From positions 28,417-92,416 of the forward strand of contig DASZMV010000032.1 in NCBI GenBank assembly GCA_035551675.1: a stretch of DNA of 64,000 nt, read 5' to 3'. This document shows, one piece after another, positions 1 through 8,106 of this stretch. The position numbers and the translations under genes are program-made. The notes under the pieces were generated by a model. The model ran no database searches. It was not told the DNA's origin and saw nothing but the letters and a program-made list of their open reading frames with translations. Each line of letters begins with the position of its first letter. Position 1 is the first letter of the stretch. The stretch is from JAFECT01 sp035551675 (GTDB lineage Bacteria > Pseudomonadota > Alphaproteobacteria > Caulobacterales > Caulobacteraceae).

Positions 1-81
1 CGCCCTCGGCGCAGAAAAAGCGCGTTCGTGTTTTTCGTGGGCAATTCTTTGCGTCGCAGACGCCGGTAAAGTCGGCTGCGA

Positions 82-1374
82 TCACCCGTAACGGCTGCGC
101 GACCGCGGGTGCAGCGTCGAGCGGATGTATTCGTTCGGCGGGTCGGTTTCGGCCAGCACCTGTTCCTTGATGGCGCGGGGTTCGCCGAACAGATGGCCCT
201 GGCCGTAGGCGACGTCGAGGTCGAGGATGTCGACGACCTGGCGCTCGCTCTCGACCTTTTCCACCACCAGTTCGATGCCGTAGCGGCGGGTCAGTTCGCT
301 GAAGTCGGCGGCGTGGATGTCGCGCATCGTGCGCAACGCCGGCTGGCCGTCGAAGTCGAGCAGTTGCTCCAGCATGAGGTCGGCGGTGACCTTCAGGAAC
401 TTCACGTCCGAGCGCTGCAGGTCGGCGAAGTCGAGGTCCAGGGTCTGGACCTTGTCGAGGGAGAAGCGGAAGCCGAGATCGGCCAGCCGCGCCATGTTGC
501 GCGCCTCGACCGCGCCGCGAGCATCGAACGCCGCCTGACCCAGTTCGAAGATCAAGGCGCCCGAAAGATCGCGGTTGTCGGCGAGGAACTCGAGGAACTG
601 CGGGAAGAAGGCCTCGTCCGCCAGCGACGCGGGCGATACGTTGCAGAAGATCCCGATCTTGCGGTCCTGTTTCGCCAGCCGGCGCACGATCTGCACGCAA
701 CGGAACAGCAGCAGGTTGTCGATGGCCGAGACCAGCCCCTCGATCTCGGCGACCGACAGGTATTCCGCCGGCATCATCACCCGCCCGGTCTCGTCTCTGA
801 GGCGCGAGAAGCTCTCGTAGAAGACGGTCCGGCGCTGGGGCAGGCTGACCACCGGCTGCAGGTAGAGGTCGACCCGGTTCTCGGCCAGGGCCTCGCGCAC
901 CGTCTCCAGAAGCGCGGCCGTTTGCCGCGTCCGGCGGCCCTCGTGGGTTTCCGGCGGCTGGTGGCGGATGCCGGCTAAACGCGCCTCCAGGTCCTGACCC
1001 ATGCGCTGGACCAGATCCTCCAGCATGCGAACCTCGTCCGTCAGCTGCTCCGAACGGTGGAGCGCCCCGGCCTCGATCTGGCCGGCCAGGCCGTTCAGCG
1101 CCCCCTGGGCGCCCTCGACCGCGTCGGCGAGCAGGCGGTGGGCCTCGCGAACCGCGTCGATCTCCCTTTCCAAAGCGGACCTTGCGGCCCCTTGGGACAG
1201 AAGCACGTGGACCGACAGCAGAAAGCCCGCGACCCCGGTCAGGGCGGCGACTCCCGCGCCCCAGCCGGCGCCGGACTTCGCCACCAGGGCGGCGACGGTC
1301 ATGGCGAGGATAAGGTAGGCGCAGATCAGAAACGCCGAGGTGATTTTCCGCATGAAACCGCCCAGTGGAATCAT
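82..1374 (-). CDS. tipF: TipF-like membrane-anchored degenerate EAL-domain protein
   Basis: 430 aa. Two N-terminal membrane segments (about residues 10-32 and 36-59), a coiled coil (about 65-135) and an EAL domain (about 155-425). This is the architecture of Caulobacter TipF, a c-di-GMP receptor that recruits flagellar assembly factors to the new pole. The EAL signature reads ESF (E187). The usual DDFGTG loop is replaced by DKVQTL, while the QP, N and late E ligand positions remain. The protein is therefore expected to bind c-di-GMP rather than hydrolyse it (inference). A second Met at residue 8 (start 1353) directly before the first membrane segment is an equally good start; neither has a strong ribosome binding site. 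It is divergent from the SDR gene. A non-flagellar EAL protein of the same layout is the alternative. Confidence 0.75.
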   Translation of the reverse strand: MIPLGGFMRKITSAFLICAYLILAMTVAALVAKSGAGWGAGVAALTGVAGFLLSVHVLLSQGAARSALEREIDAVREAHRLLADAVEGAQGALNGLAGQIEAGALHRSEQLTDEVRMLEDLVQRMGQDLEARLAGIRHQPPETHEGRRTRQTAALLETVREALAENRVDLYLQPVVSLPQRRTVFYESFSRLRDETGRVMMPAEYLSVAEIEGLVSAIDNLLLFRCVQIVRRLAKQDRKIGIFCNVSPASLADEAFFPQFLEFLADNRDLSGALIFELGQAAFDARGAVEARNMARLADLGFRFSLDKVQTLDLDFADLQRSDVKFLKVTADLMLEQLLDFDGQPALRTMRDIHAADFSELTRRYGIELVVEKVESERQVVDILDLDVAYGQGHLFGEPRAIKEQVLAETDPPNEYIRSTLHPRSRSRYG

Positions 1375-1419
1375 CTGAGTATCCAGCTATCAAGGCTTCT
1401 GGGGAAGGAGCCCTTTCGC

Positions 1420-2202
1420 ATGACCTCTAAGGACAACCTGTTCGACCTTTCCGGCCGGTCGGCCATCGTCACCGGCTCCTCCCGGGGCATCGGCAAGGCC
1501 ATCGCCGAACGCTTGGCCGAGCACGGAGCCCAGGTGGTGATCTCCTCGCGCAAGGCCGAGCCCTGCCAGGAGGTCGCCGACGCCATCAACAACCGATTCG
1601 GCGCCGGACGCGCCATCGCGGTTCCGGCCAACATCGCCAGCCGCGAGGACCTGCAGCGCCTGGTCGACGAAACCAACACCGCCTTCGGCAAGGTCGACGT
1701 CCTGGTCTGCAACGCCGCTTCGAACCCTTACGCCGGTCCTTTATCGGGCATCTCCGACGAGCAGTTCTTCAAGATTCTCCAGAACAACGTCATCTCCAAC
1801 CACTGGCTGATCCAGATGTGCGCGCCGCAGATGCTGGAGCGCAAGGACGGCTCGATCGTCATCGTCAGTTCCATCGGCGGCCTGCGCGGCAATGCCTTGA
1901 TCGGCGCCTACAACATTTCCAAGGCGGCGGACTTCCAGCTCGCGCGCAATCTCGCGGTCGAATACGGCGCCTCGGGCGTGCGGGTGAACTGCATCGCGCC
2001 CGGCCTGATCCAGACCGACTTCGCGCGCTATCTGTGGGAGAACCCAAAGATCCTCGAACAGGTCACCGCGCCGATGCCGATGAAGCGCATCGGCCAGCCC
2101 GACGAGATCGCCGGCGCGGCGGTGTTCCTGGCGTCCAAGGCCTCGACCTATATGACCGGCCAGGCCCTGGTCATCGACGGAGGCGTGACCGTCGCGTGGT
2201 GA
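1420..2202 (+). CDS. SDR family oxidoreductase (FabG/DHRS4-like)
   Basis: 260 aa, the normal size of a classical short-chain dehydrogenase. Visible motifs are the cofactor glycine loop TGSSRGIG (residues 18-25), CNAAS (NNAG equivalent, about 97-101), the SS of the catalytic Ser region near 150 and the YNISK active site (Y164, K168). It ends in a typical IDGG tail. It is cytosolic and NAD(P)H-dependent; the substrate cannot be read from sequence. The start is ATG 1420, preceded by GGAAGGAG at 1403-1410; longer upstream reading is on the opposite strand of tipF and is not supported. The stop overlaps the start of the acyltransferase gene, so the two are probably translationally coupled. Confidence 0.9.
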   Translation: MTSKDNLFDLSGRSAIVTGSSRGIGKAIAERLAEHGAQVVISSRKAEPCQEVADAINNRFGAGRAIAVPANIASREDLQRLVDETNTAFGKVDVLVCNAASNPYAGPLSGISDEQFFKILQNNVISNHWLIQMCAPQMLERKDGSIVIVSSIGGLRGNALIGAYNISKAADFQLARNLAVEYGASGVRVNCIAPGLIQTDFARYLWENPKILEQVTAPMPMKRIGQPDEIAGAAVFLASKASTYMTGQALVIDGGVTVAW

Positions 2203-3173
2203 AAAAGAAGAGGGTAAAACGCAAGCTCCCGGGCTGGCTGCAGACCTGCGTCTACGCCGTCGAGGTCGTGCTGTACGATCTCTTTCACCTGATCGTCGGC
2301 GCTCTGCCGCCCGACGCCGCGTCGGACATGGGGGCGTGGATCGGCGGCACCTTCGGGCCGCTCTCGCCCACCAACAGGATCGTCAAACGCAACCTCGATC
2401 TCGCGTTTCCGGACAAGTCGCCGCAAGAGCGTCACCGCATTCTGATGGCGCAATGGCGCAACACCGGACGCCTGTTCGCCGAGTTCCCGATCCTGCACAA
2501 GCTGACGCCCGCGACGGGCCGGGTGGAGGTGATCAACGGCGAGCGGCTCGATGCGATCCGCGAGGCCGGCAAGCCGGTGGTGTTCGTCTCCGGCCACTTT
2601 TCCAACTGGGAGATCATGCCGCTCACCATCGTCCACTACGGCGTGGTCTGCGAGATGACCTATCGCGCGGCGAACAATCCCTGGGTCGACAAGCGCATCA
2701 AGGACAGCCGCGCGCGCTATGGCGTGCGCCTGTTCGCGCCCAAGGGCGGCGACGGCTCGCGTGAGCTGTTGAAGGGCATGATGCAGGGCGCCTCGGTGGC
2801 GTTGATGAACGACCAGAAGTTCAACCGCGGCCTGGCGGTGCCGTTCTTCGGCCACGACGCCTTCACGGCGCCCGGCCCGACGCGCCTGGCGCTGAAGTTC
2901 GGCACGGTGTTGCAGACCATGACGGTGCGTCGGCTGAAGGGGGCCCGGTTCCAGGCCATCGTGCACGAGCCGATCGAGCTCGAACGCACCGGCGACAAGG
3001 CGCGCGACATCGAACTCGGCGTGCGCCGCATCTCAGCCTTTGTCGAGGAAGAGGTGCGACATCACCCCGACGACTGGTTCTGGGTGCACAAGCGCTGGCC
3101 GAACGAAGCCTACGCCGCGTCGGTCTCTGCGCGAGAGGACGCCGACGACGAGGACGCCGACGACTCGCGGTGA
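2199..3173 (+). CDS. lpxL: Lipid A biosynthesis lauroyl/myristoyl acyltransferase (LpxL/HtrB family)
   Basis: 324 aa from GTG 2199 (a second GTG lies at 2196). The start overlaps the SDR stop by four bases. A basic N-terminus and a hydrophobic stretch suggest inner-membrane association. The HxxxxD/E catalytic motif is SGHFSNWE (H133, E138), followed by NDQKFNRGLAVPFFG and the family-typical WVHKRWP near the C-terminus. Members transfer a secondary acyl chain from acyl-ACP to the Kdo2-lipid A precursor on the cytoplasmic face. The last 64 bases overlap the 3' end of the convergent response regulator gene; both proteins have low-complexity acidic or Ser-rich tails there. The exact acyl chain and position are unknown. 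Confidence 0.88.
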   Translation: MKKKRVKRKLPGWLQTCVYAVEVVLYDLFHLIVGALPPDAASDMGAWIGGTFGPLSPTNRIVKRNLDLAFPDKSPQERHRILMAQWRNTGRLFAEFPILHKLTPATGRVEVINGERLDAIREAGKPVVFVSGHFSNWEIMPLTIVHYGVVCEMTYRAANNPWVDKRIKDSRARYGVRLFAPKGGDGSRELLKGMMQGASVALMNDQKFNRGLAVPFFGHDAFTAPGPTRLALKFGTVLQTMTVRRLKGARFQAIVHEPIELERTGDKARDIELGVRRISAFVEEEVRHHPDDWFWVHKRWPNEAYAASVSAREDADDEDADDSR

Positions 3174-3658
3174 ACGTCCTCCGCCCGGCGGAACGGCCCG
3201 GCGTAACGCTCGTCCTTCAGACGCCGGCGGCACGGTCCGAAATAATCGTCGGTGCGCACGAACGGACGCGGCTTGAAGATCACCGCCTGAATGCGGCTCA
3301 ACACCGACTTGGCGGTCACCGGCTTGACCACGAACTCGGTGACCCCGGCGTTGCGCGCCTCCATGACCCGCGAGCGTTCCGCGTGGCCGGTCATCATGAT
3401 GATCGGCAGATAGGGGTTGGGACTGTCCTTGGCGTTGCGCACCAGCTTGGTGAACTGCACCCCGTCCAGCGGCTGCATGTTGAAGTCCACGATCGCCAGG
3501 TCGGCGGGGAAGTCGCGCAGCGCCTGCAAAGCTTCAGCCCCGTGGGCGGCTTCGCGCAGGCTCTTTACGCCCACACCTTTCAGAATGGTCGTGACGATCG
3601 ACCGCATGTGCGGATTGTCGTCGACGAGAAGGACCTGAAGCGATTCCAGCGCGGACAC
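3110..3658 (-). CDS. Single-domain response regulator with C-terminal extension
   Basis: 182 aa. The receiver domain spans residues 7-125, with acidic pair D13/D14, phosphoacceptor D58 (AIVDFN), T90 (MMTGH) and K112 (VVKP). All signalling residues are present, so it should be phosphorylated by a histidine kinase. Beyond the receiver there is no DNA-binding domain, only a basic stretch (RPFVRTDDYFGPCRRR) common in alphaproteobacterial CheY-like proteins, then a Ser/Ala-rich tail. No kinase is encoded nearby. The gene converges on and overlaps lpxL by 64 bases. Its output is unknown; a motility or adaptation role would be a guess. Confidence 0.85.
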   Translation of the reverse strand: MSALESLQVLLVDDNPHMRSIVTTILKGVGVKSLREAAHGAEALQALRDFPADLAIVDFNMQPLDGVQFTKLVRNAKDSPNPYLPIIMMTGHAERSRVMEARNAGVTEFVVKPVTAKSVLSRIQAVIFKPRPFVRTDDYFGPCRRRLKDERYAGPFRRAEDVHRESSASSSSASSRAETDAA

Positions 3659-3798
3659 GGCGATACTCCACCGCGCAGGCGAAATCGCCGGCGCTCCCGC
3701 GGAACATCGTTCGGAAACCCTTTGCGAGCGGTAAACGCCGCAGGCTAACTCGTTGAACGCAGTTCACTCCTTGCCCGCGCGCCGCGCTGGGAAGGAGG

Positions 3799-4644
3799 TC
3801 ATACCGTCTTTGCGTCGCCCACCAGGAGCGACGGATCGAGGTTGCGCCTGCGCCACTTCAGCCGCCAGCACAGGTGTGGGCCGGTGGCGCGGCCGGTCAT
3901 GCCCACGTGGCCGATGAGCTGGCCGGTCTTAACCACGTCGCCCTTGCGCACGAACTGTTTCGACTGGTGCAGATAGATCGAGATCAGGCCCTGGCCGTGG
4001 TCGATCATGGTGATGCCGCCGTCGAAGAACATGGCGGGCTCGGCCAGGACGATCAGACCCGGGGCCGGGGCGTGGATCGGCGTCCCGGTGGGCGCGGCGA
4101 GGTCGATGCCGTAGTGCGGCGGCTTGGGCTCGCCGTCGAGCACGCGCTGGTTGCCGAACCGGCCGCTGACGCGGAAGTGCTCGAGCGGCCACTGGAAGCC
4201 GTCTTTGAACCCGTCGCCGTCGGCGCGGCTCGCGAACCCCTCGGCCTTCTGCGCCGCCTCGTGCTTGATGCGGGCGAGCAGGGCCGGATCGGTGGGCGCC
4301 ATCTGGCTCTGCGGCAGGCCGTCGATCCGCTGCACGTCGTAGCTCGTGGGCGCGACGGTGAGCGTGCGGTCCTGACTTCCGGCCGCGAGCCGGTAGGCCG
4401 CCGGTTCATCCCGGTCGAAGCCGATCACGAAGAGCCCCGAGGCGGAGGCCCGGCCCACGGCCTCGCCATCGACAGTCAAAGCGGCATTTGGCTGGGCGCG
4501 CCCGATGGCGTAACCGCCCTGGACCAGACGCCCCCGAAGCGGTAGGGCTTCGGCCGCGAACGCCGGCGCAGCCGTCAGGGTCAATGCCCCGGTCCCCGCC
4601 AGCATGGTGCGACGGTTCAGGCTTTGGACTGGGCTTCCCGCCAC
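3799..4644 (-). CDS. M23 family metallopeptidase, exported (Tat-like signal)
   Basis: 281 aa from GTG 4644, chosen because GGAGG sits about ten bases upstream and because it leaves a twin-arginine-like leader (LNRRTMLAG) followed by a hydrophobic stretch ending AFA; the next in-frame ATG (4605) would remove the arginines. The LytM/M23 fold is C-terminal: H177 and D181 (HYGID), H226 (YLHQS) and H257 with C259 in GPHLCW. In standard M23 enzymes the last motif is HxH and the second His binds zinc; here it is Cys. It probably cleaves peptidoglycan cross-bridges in the periplasm, or is an amidase activator if zinc is lost. It lies downstream of xseA and the DUF2093 gene and overlaps the latter. 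Confidence 0.8.
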   Translation of the reverse strand: MAGSPVQSLNRRTMLAGTGALTLTAAPAFAAEALPLRGRLVQGGYAIGRAQPNAALTVDGEAVGRASASGLFVIGFDRDEPAAYRLAAGSQDRTLTVAPTSYDVQRIDGLPQSQMAPTDPALLARIKHEAAQKAEGFASRADGDGFKDGFQWPLEHFRVSGRFGNQRVLDGEPKPPHYGIDLAAPTGTPIHAPAPGLIVLAEPAMFFDGGITMIDHGQGLISIYLHQSKQFVRKGDVVKTGQLIGHVGMTGRATGPHLCWRLKWRRRNLDPSLLVGDAKTV

Positions 4645-4835
4645 CGCTGCAACGCCTCCTTGGGCCCCGCATAGGCCTCCTGGCGCTTGGGGTCCCAATA
4701 GCGCAGGGCGTTGAGTGGAATGGGCTTGCCGCTCACCGCGCAGGTCACGAACCGGCCGGGCTTCAGCACGACAAACTCGCCGTCGCCGTAGTGCAGCACC
4801 GCCTGGCCGTCGAGGTTCCGATCATGGACGTTCAT
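4617..4835 (-). CDS. DUF2093 domain protein
   Basis: 72 aa from ATG 4835, matching the usual length of about 70 aa of this alphaproteobacterial family. Recognisable features are the central GEFVVLKPGRFVTCAVSG region and LRYWDPKRQEAYAGP. It is soluble and contains a single Cys. Function is unknown. In many alphaproteobacteria it lies next to xseA or lpxK, and here it follows xseA on the same strand. Its stop overlaps the start region of the M23 peptidase gene, implying co-translation. Confidence 0.75.
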   Translation of the reverse strand: MNVHDRNLDGQAVLHYGDGEFVVLKPGRFVTCAVSGKPIPLNALRYWDPKRQEAYAGPKEALQRWREAQSKA

Positions 4836-4895
4836 GGGGAGGAATGTACGGGTTCCGGCGTCGCGTTTCCAGATGGTCGAGGGCCTGTTGAGGTG

Positions 4896-5026
4896 GCGCT
4901 TGCTGGGTCCTCGGCATCGCACGGCTGCGCCGCGCGTCGCCGAGGATGACGACAATTTTTAAATTTGGCCGTCATCCTTGAGGACGGGGAGCGTCAGCTC
5001 GCCGTTCTCGAGGACCCAGCAAGCGC
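4896..5026. repeat. Inverted pair of a dispersed intergenic repeat; probable xseA terminator
   Basis: Perfect 18-bp outer arms (4896-4913 and 5009-5026) enclose an inner 9-bp pair AGGATGACG (4943-4951) and CGTCATCCT (4970-4978), with an AT-rich centre. Each half is a copy of the same roughly 65-bp element: GCTGGGTCCTCG, a GC-rich variable middle, then AGGATGACG. A third copy lies at 63939-64000. The pair sits just after the xseA stop on the minus strand, so it could also act as a transcription terminator. It resembles REP-type extragenic repeats; no coding potential. Confidence 0.75.
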
Positions 5027-5060
5027 GACCTGACGGCGCGCCGCGATTGCCTTCTCCTAA

Positions 5061-6560
5061 TCAAAAGAGATCGCCTTGCGTCTTCGCAGGCGACGTGGTT
5101 TTGGCGGCCTTCGGTCTTGGCGCCGGGGATGCCGCGCTCTCCCCATCCACATGCGCGCTCCGGTCGCCGTCACCGAAAGTGAGCATGATCGCGTCGCCGG
5201 CGTTCAGAGCCGCCGCCTTGTCGACCACGCTGCCGTCCGGACGGCGCACCAGGGCGAAGCCGGCGCGGGGCGGGCGTTTGGGGTCGAGGGTGCGCAACAG
5301 TTGGCCGAGCGCGGTGAGGCGGTCGGCGCTGCGGGCGAGGCGGCGGTCGGCAGCCGGGCGCAGGCGCGAAGACAGGTCGCGGACGCGGTCACGCTTCAGC
5401 TGGATCGGATGTTCGAGCAGACGCGGGGTCAGGCGCGACGACGCGCGCGTCAACTGATGCCGGTGCTCCGTGACATTCCGCTGCAACGCCGCGCCCAGCC
5501 GGTTGGCGACAATGTCGAAGCCCTGACTCTTGATCGCCAGCAGATCATCCAGCCGCGGCAGGCCGCGCGCGGCGGCGGCCAAACGGTTGCGCCGGTCCTC
5601 GAACCCGCGCGCGGCGCAGCGCAGCATCCGCTGTTCCAGCCCGACGACGGCGGCGCGCAGTTCGGCCAGCACCGGCGTCGCCATCTCCGCCGCGCCGGTC
5701 GGCGTCGGAGCGCGACGGTCGGAGACATAGTCGATCAGGGTCGTGTCGGTCTCGTGCCCGACGGCGGAGATCAGCGGGATCACGCCCTCCGCCACTGCGC
5801 GCGCGAGCGCCTCGTCGTTGAACGGCCACAGGTCTTCGATGGAGCCGCCGCCGCGCGCGACGATCAAGAGGTCGGGGCGGGGAAGCGTCCCAGCGCCGTC
5901 CATGGCGTTGAACCCGCGAATGGCGGCCGCGACCTGGGCCGACGCCGCCTGCCCCTGCACCACGACGGGCCACACGATCACGCGGCAGGGCCAGCGGTCG
6001 CGGATGCGATGGAGAATATCGCGGATCACCGCGCCGGTTGGGCTGGTGATCACGCCGATGGTCGCGGGCATCTGCGGCAGCGGCTTCTTGCGCGCCGCGT
6101 CGAACAGTCCCTCGGCGGCGAGTTTCGCCTTCAACCGTTCGAGCTGAGCAAGCAGTGCGCCGACGCCGGCGTGCTCCATGGTCTCGATGACGATCTGGTA
6201 CTTGGACGACGCCGGATAGGTGGTGATGCGGCCGGTGACGATGACCTCGAGGCCTAGTTCCGGCTGAGCGGTCAGGCCGCGGACGCCGGTCTTCCAGATC
6301 ACGCCGTCGAGGCAGGCCTTGTCGTCCTTGATCGAGAGATAGACGTGGCCCGACGCGTGACGCGTCACCTTCGACAGTTCGCCGCGCAACCGCACATAGC
6401 CGTAGGTCGTCTCCAACGTCCGCTTCAGGGCCTGGGACAGTTCGGATACGGAATAGGCGCGGACGTTGCCGTCCTCAGGGCCGCTTGCCTCGGGTTCGGA
6501 GACCGGCGGTACTTCAGCGCCGGAATAGTAGTCGTCGGGGGGCGAGTCGGCGGGCGTCAT
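5061..6560 (-). CDS. xseA: Exodeoxyribonuclease VII large subunit
   Basis: 499 aa. The N-terminal OB fold (about residues 35-130) contains YSVSELSQALKRTLE. The catalytic core is marked by RGGGSIEDLWPFNDE, VGHETDTTLIDYVSDRRAPTPTGAAE and a long helical, Arg-rich C-terminal region. With XseB it degrades single-stranded DNA to oligonucleotides in repair; xseB is not in this window. Start ATG 6560 was chosen because longer reading would run into the divergent purD gene; purD starts only 70 bases away, so the interval carries both promoters. It is slightly longer than the E. coli protein because of an acidic, Pro-rich N-terminal extension and a tail. Confidence 0.95.
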   Translation of the reverse strand: MTPADSPPDDYYSGAEVPPVSEPEASGPEDGNVRAYSVSELSQALKRTLETTYGYVRLRGELSKVTRHASGHVYLSIKDDKACLDGVIWKTGVRGLTAQPELGLEVIVTGRITTYPASSKYQIVIETMEHAGVGALLAQLERLKAKLAAEGLFDAARKKPLPQMPATIGVITSPTGAVIRDILHRIRDRWPCRVIVWPVVVQGQAASAQVAAAIRGFNAMDGAGTLPRPDLLIVARGGGSIEDLWPFNDEALARAVAEGVIPLISAVGHETDTTLIDYVSDRRAPTPTGAAEMATPVLAELRAAVVGLEQRMLRCAARGFEDRRNRLAAAARGLPRLDDLLAIKSQGFDIVANRLGAALQRNVTEHRHQLTRASSRLTPRLLEHPIQLKRDRVRDLSSRLRPAADRRLARSADRLTALGQLLRTLDPKRPPRAGFALVRRPDGSVVDKAAALNAGDAIMLTFGDGDRSAHVDGESAASPAPRPKAAKTTSPAKTQGDLF

Positions 6561-6630
6561 GGGGCATAGATAGCAAGCCCCGCGGCTGGGTGCTTGACCG
6601 CCGGGGCCGGACGGGCCATTCGCGCCCCTA

Positions 6631-7899
6631 ATGAACATCCTCCTCATCGGGTCCGGCGGCCGCGAGCACGCCCTCGCCTGGAAGATCCGCCAGTCGACGC
6701 TGCTCAAGCGGCTGGTGGTGGCGCCGGGCAACCCGGGCATCGCGCGGGTGGCCGAGGTTCGGCCCGTCCAGCCGACCGACGTGACCGGACTGGTCGCCCT
6801 GGCGCGCGAGATCAAGGCGGACCTGGTGGTGGTCGGGCCCGAGTCCTCGCTCGAAGTCGGCATCGCCGACCTTTTGGCCCAGAGCGGCATCCCCTGTTTT
6901 GGGCCCACCGCCCAGGCGGCCCAGCTCGAAACCTCCAAGGCCTTCACCAAGGAGTTCTGCTCGCGCTGGAACATCCCGACCGCGGGCTACGGCGTGTTCG
7001 ACACGACCGAGGCGGCGTTCGCCTACCTCTCCACCCTGAAGCCGCCCTATGTGATCAAGGCGGACGGCCTCGCCGCGGGCAAGGGCGTGGCCATCTCCGA
7101 AGACCGCAAGGACGCCGAGGCCGAGATCGAGGCGCGGCTGGCCGGCCGATACGGCGCCTCGCGCGTGGTGATCGAAGAGTTCATGCGCGGCGAAGAGGCG
7201 TCGCTGTTCGCGCTCTGCGACGGCGAACGCGCGGTGCTGTTCGGGGGCGCCCAGGACCACAAGCGCGCCTTCGACGGCGACAGCGGTCCCAACACCGGCG
7301 GCATGGGCGCCTATTCGCCCGCGCCCGTGTTCACGCCCGAACTGGTGGCCGCCGCCGAAGCCGACATCGTGCAGCCGACCGTGCGCGCCATGGCGGAGGA
7401 GGGCGCGCCCTACCGCGGCGTGCTTTACGCGGGACTGATGGCGACGAATGAAGGACCCAAGCTGGTCGAGTTCAACGCCCGTTTCGGCGATCCGGAATGC
7501 CAGGTGCTGATGCTGCGCCTGCGCAGCGACATCGTGCCCTACCTGCACGCAGCGGCGACCGGCGGCCTGTCGCGGTTGGGGCCGCCGACCTGGCGCTCGG
7601 AATCGGCGATCTGCGTGGTGCTGGCTGCGCGCGGCTATCCCGACAGCCCGATCCCCGGCTCGGTGATCAGAGGCGCCGAACAGGATTTCGGTTCCGACGT
7701 GGTGGTCTTCCATGCCGGCACCGCGCGTAAGAGCGACGGCGCGCTGGCCGCCGCGGGCGGGCGCGTGCTCAACATCTGCGCCCTGGGCTCCAGCTTCGAA
7801 GCGGCCCGGGAAAGGGCCTACGCCGCCATCGCCAAGATCGACTGGCCGGGCGGGTTCTTTCGTTCGGATATCGGCTGGCGGGCGGCAGGTCGGGCTTAG
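6631..7899 (+). CDS. purD: Phosphoribosylamine-glycine ligase (GAR synthetase)
   Basis: 422 aa, full length. It starts with the family N-terminus MNILLIGSGGREHALAWK. The ATP-grasp core includes KADGLAAGKGV and GGMGAYSPAP, and the metal/ATP region FNARFGDPECQ follows. It catalyses the second step of de novo purine synthesis, joining glycine to 5-phosphoribosylamine with ATP in the cytosol. It is divergent from xseA, a frequent arrangement in alphaproteobacteria. No riboswitch was seen in the 70-base leader. Confidence 0.97.
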   Translation: MNILLIGSGGREHALAWKIRQSTLLKRLVVAPGNPGIARVAEVRPVQPTDVTGLVALAREIKADLVVVGPESSLEVGIADLLAQSGIPCFGPTAQAAQLETSKAFTKEFCSRWNIPTAGYGVFDTTEAAFAYLSTLKPPYVIKADGLAAGKGVAISEDRKDAEAEIEARLAGRYGASRVVIEEFMRGEEASLFALCDGERAVLFGGAQDHKRAFDGDSGPNTGGMGAYSPAPVFTPELVAAAEADIVQPTVRAMAEEGAPYRGVLYAGLMATNEGPKLVEFNARFGDPECQVLMLRLRSDIVPYLHAAATGGLSRLGPPTWRSESAICVVLAARGYPDSPIPGSVIRGAEQDFGSDVVVFHAGTARKSDGALAAAGGRVLNICALGSSFEAARERAYAAIAKIDWPGGFFRSDIGWRAAGRA

Positions 7900-7910
7900 G
7901 TCGCGCAATT

Positions 7911-8053
7911 AAGCACGGATAAGCACGGAGATAGTGGAGAAAGAGGAGAAGGGAGCGGCCTTGCCCGCGCAGCGGGCGCTAAATCAGGAGGGCGCCTTCG
8001 GCGCGGCAGGCCCTCGGAAACGCTGCGCGCTCCCACTTCTCCTCTTTCTCCGT
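7911..8053. repeat. Long inverted repeat between convergent purD and L,D-transpeptidase genes
   Basis: Left arm 7936-7957 and right arm 8028-8050 are complementary over about 22 bases with one gap (purine-rich GGAGAAAGAGGAGAAG against its complement). The left arm is preceded by a tandem AAGCACGGA (7911-7919, 7921-7929). The 70-base interior has further hairpin potential (GGCGCCTTCGGCGC). Its position between two convergent 3' ends suggests a bidirectional terminator or a small non-autonomous palindromic element. No frame is convincing. The element at 51325-51488 has a similar plan. Confidence 0.65.
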
Positions 8054-8106
8054 GTTCCCTTACGCCGACGCGTGGATCATCCGCCCAGGTCGAGAGGTGA
8101 TCACTC

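Noticed and set aside
1..81. Possible end of a gene left of tipF
   Set aside because: The 81 bases show no convincing coding frame or signal.
82..1374. Active c-di-GMP phosphodiesterase
   Set aside because: The EAL motif is ESF and the DDFGTG loop is DKVQTL, so catalysis is unlikely; the layout fits a c-di-GMP receptor.
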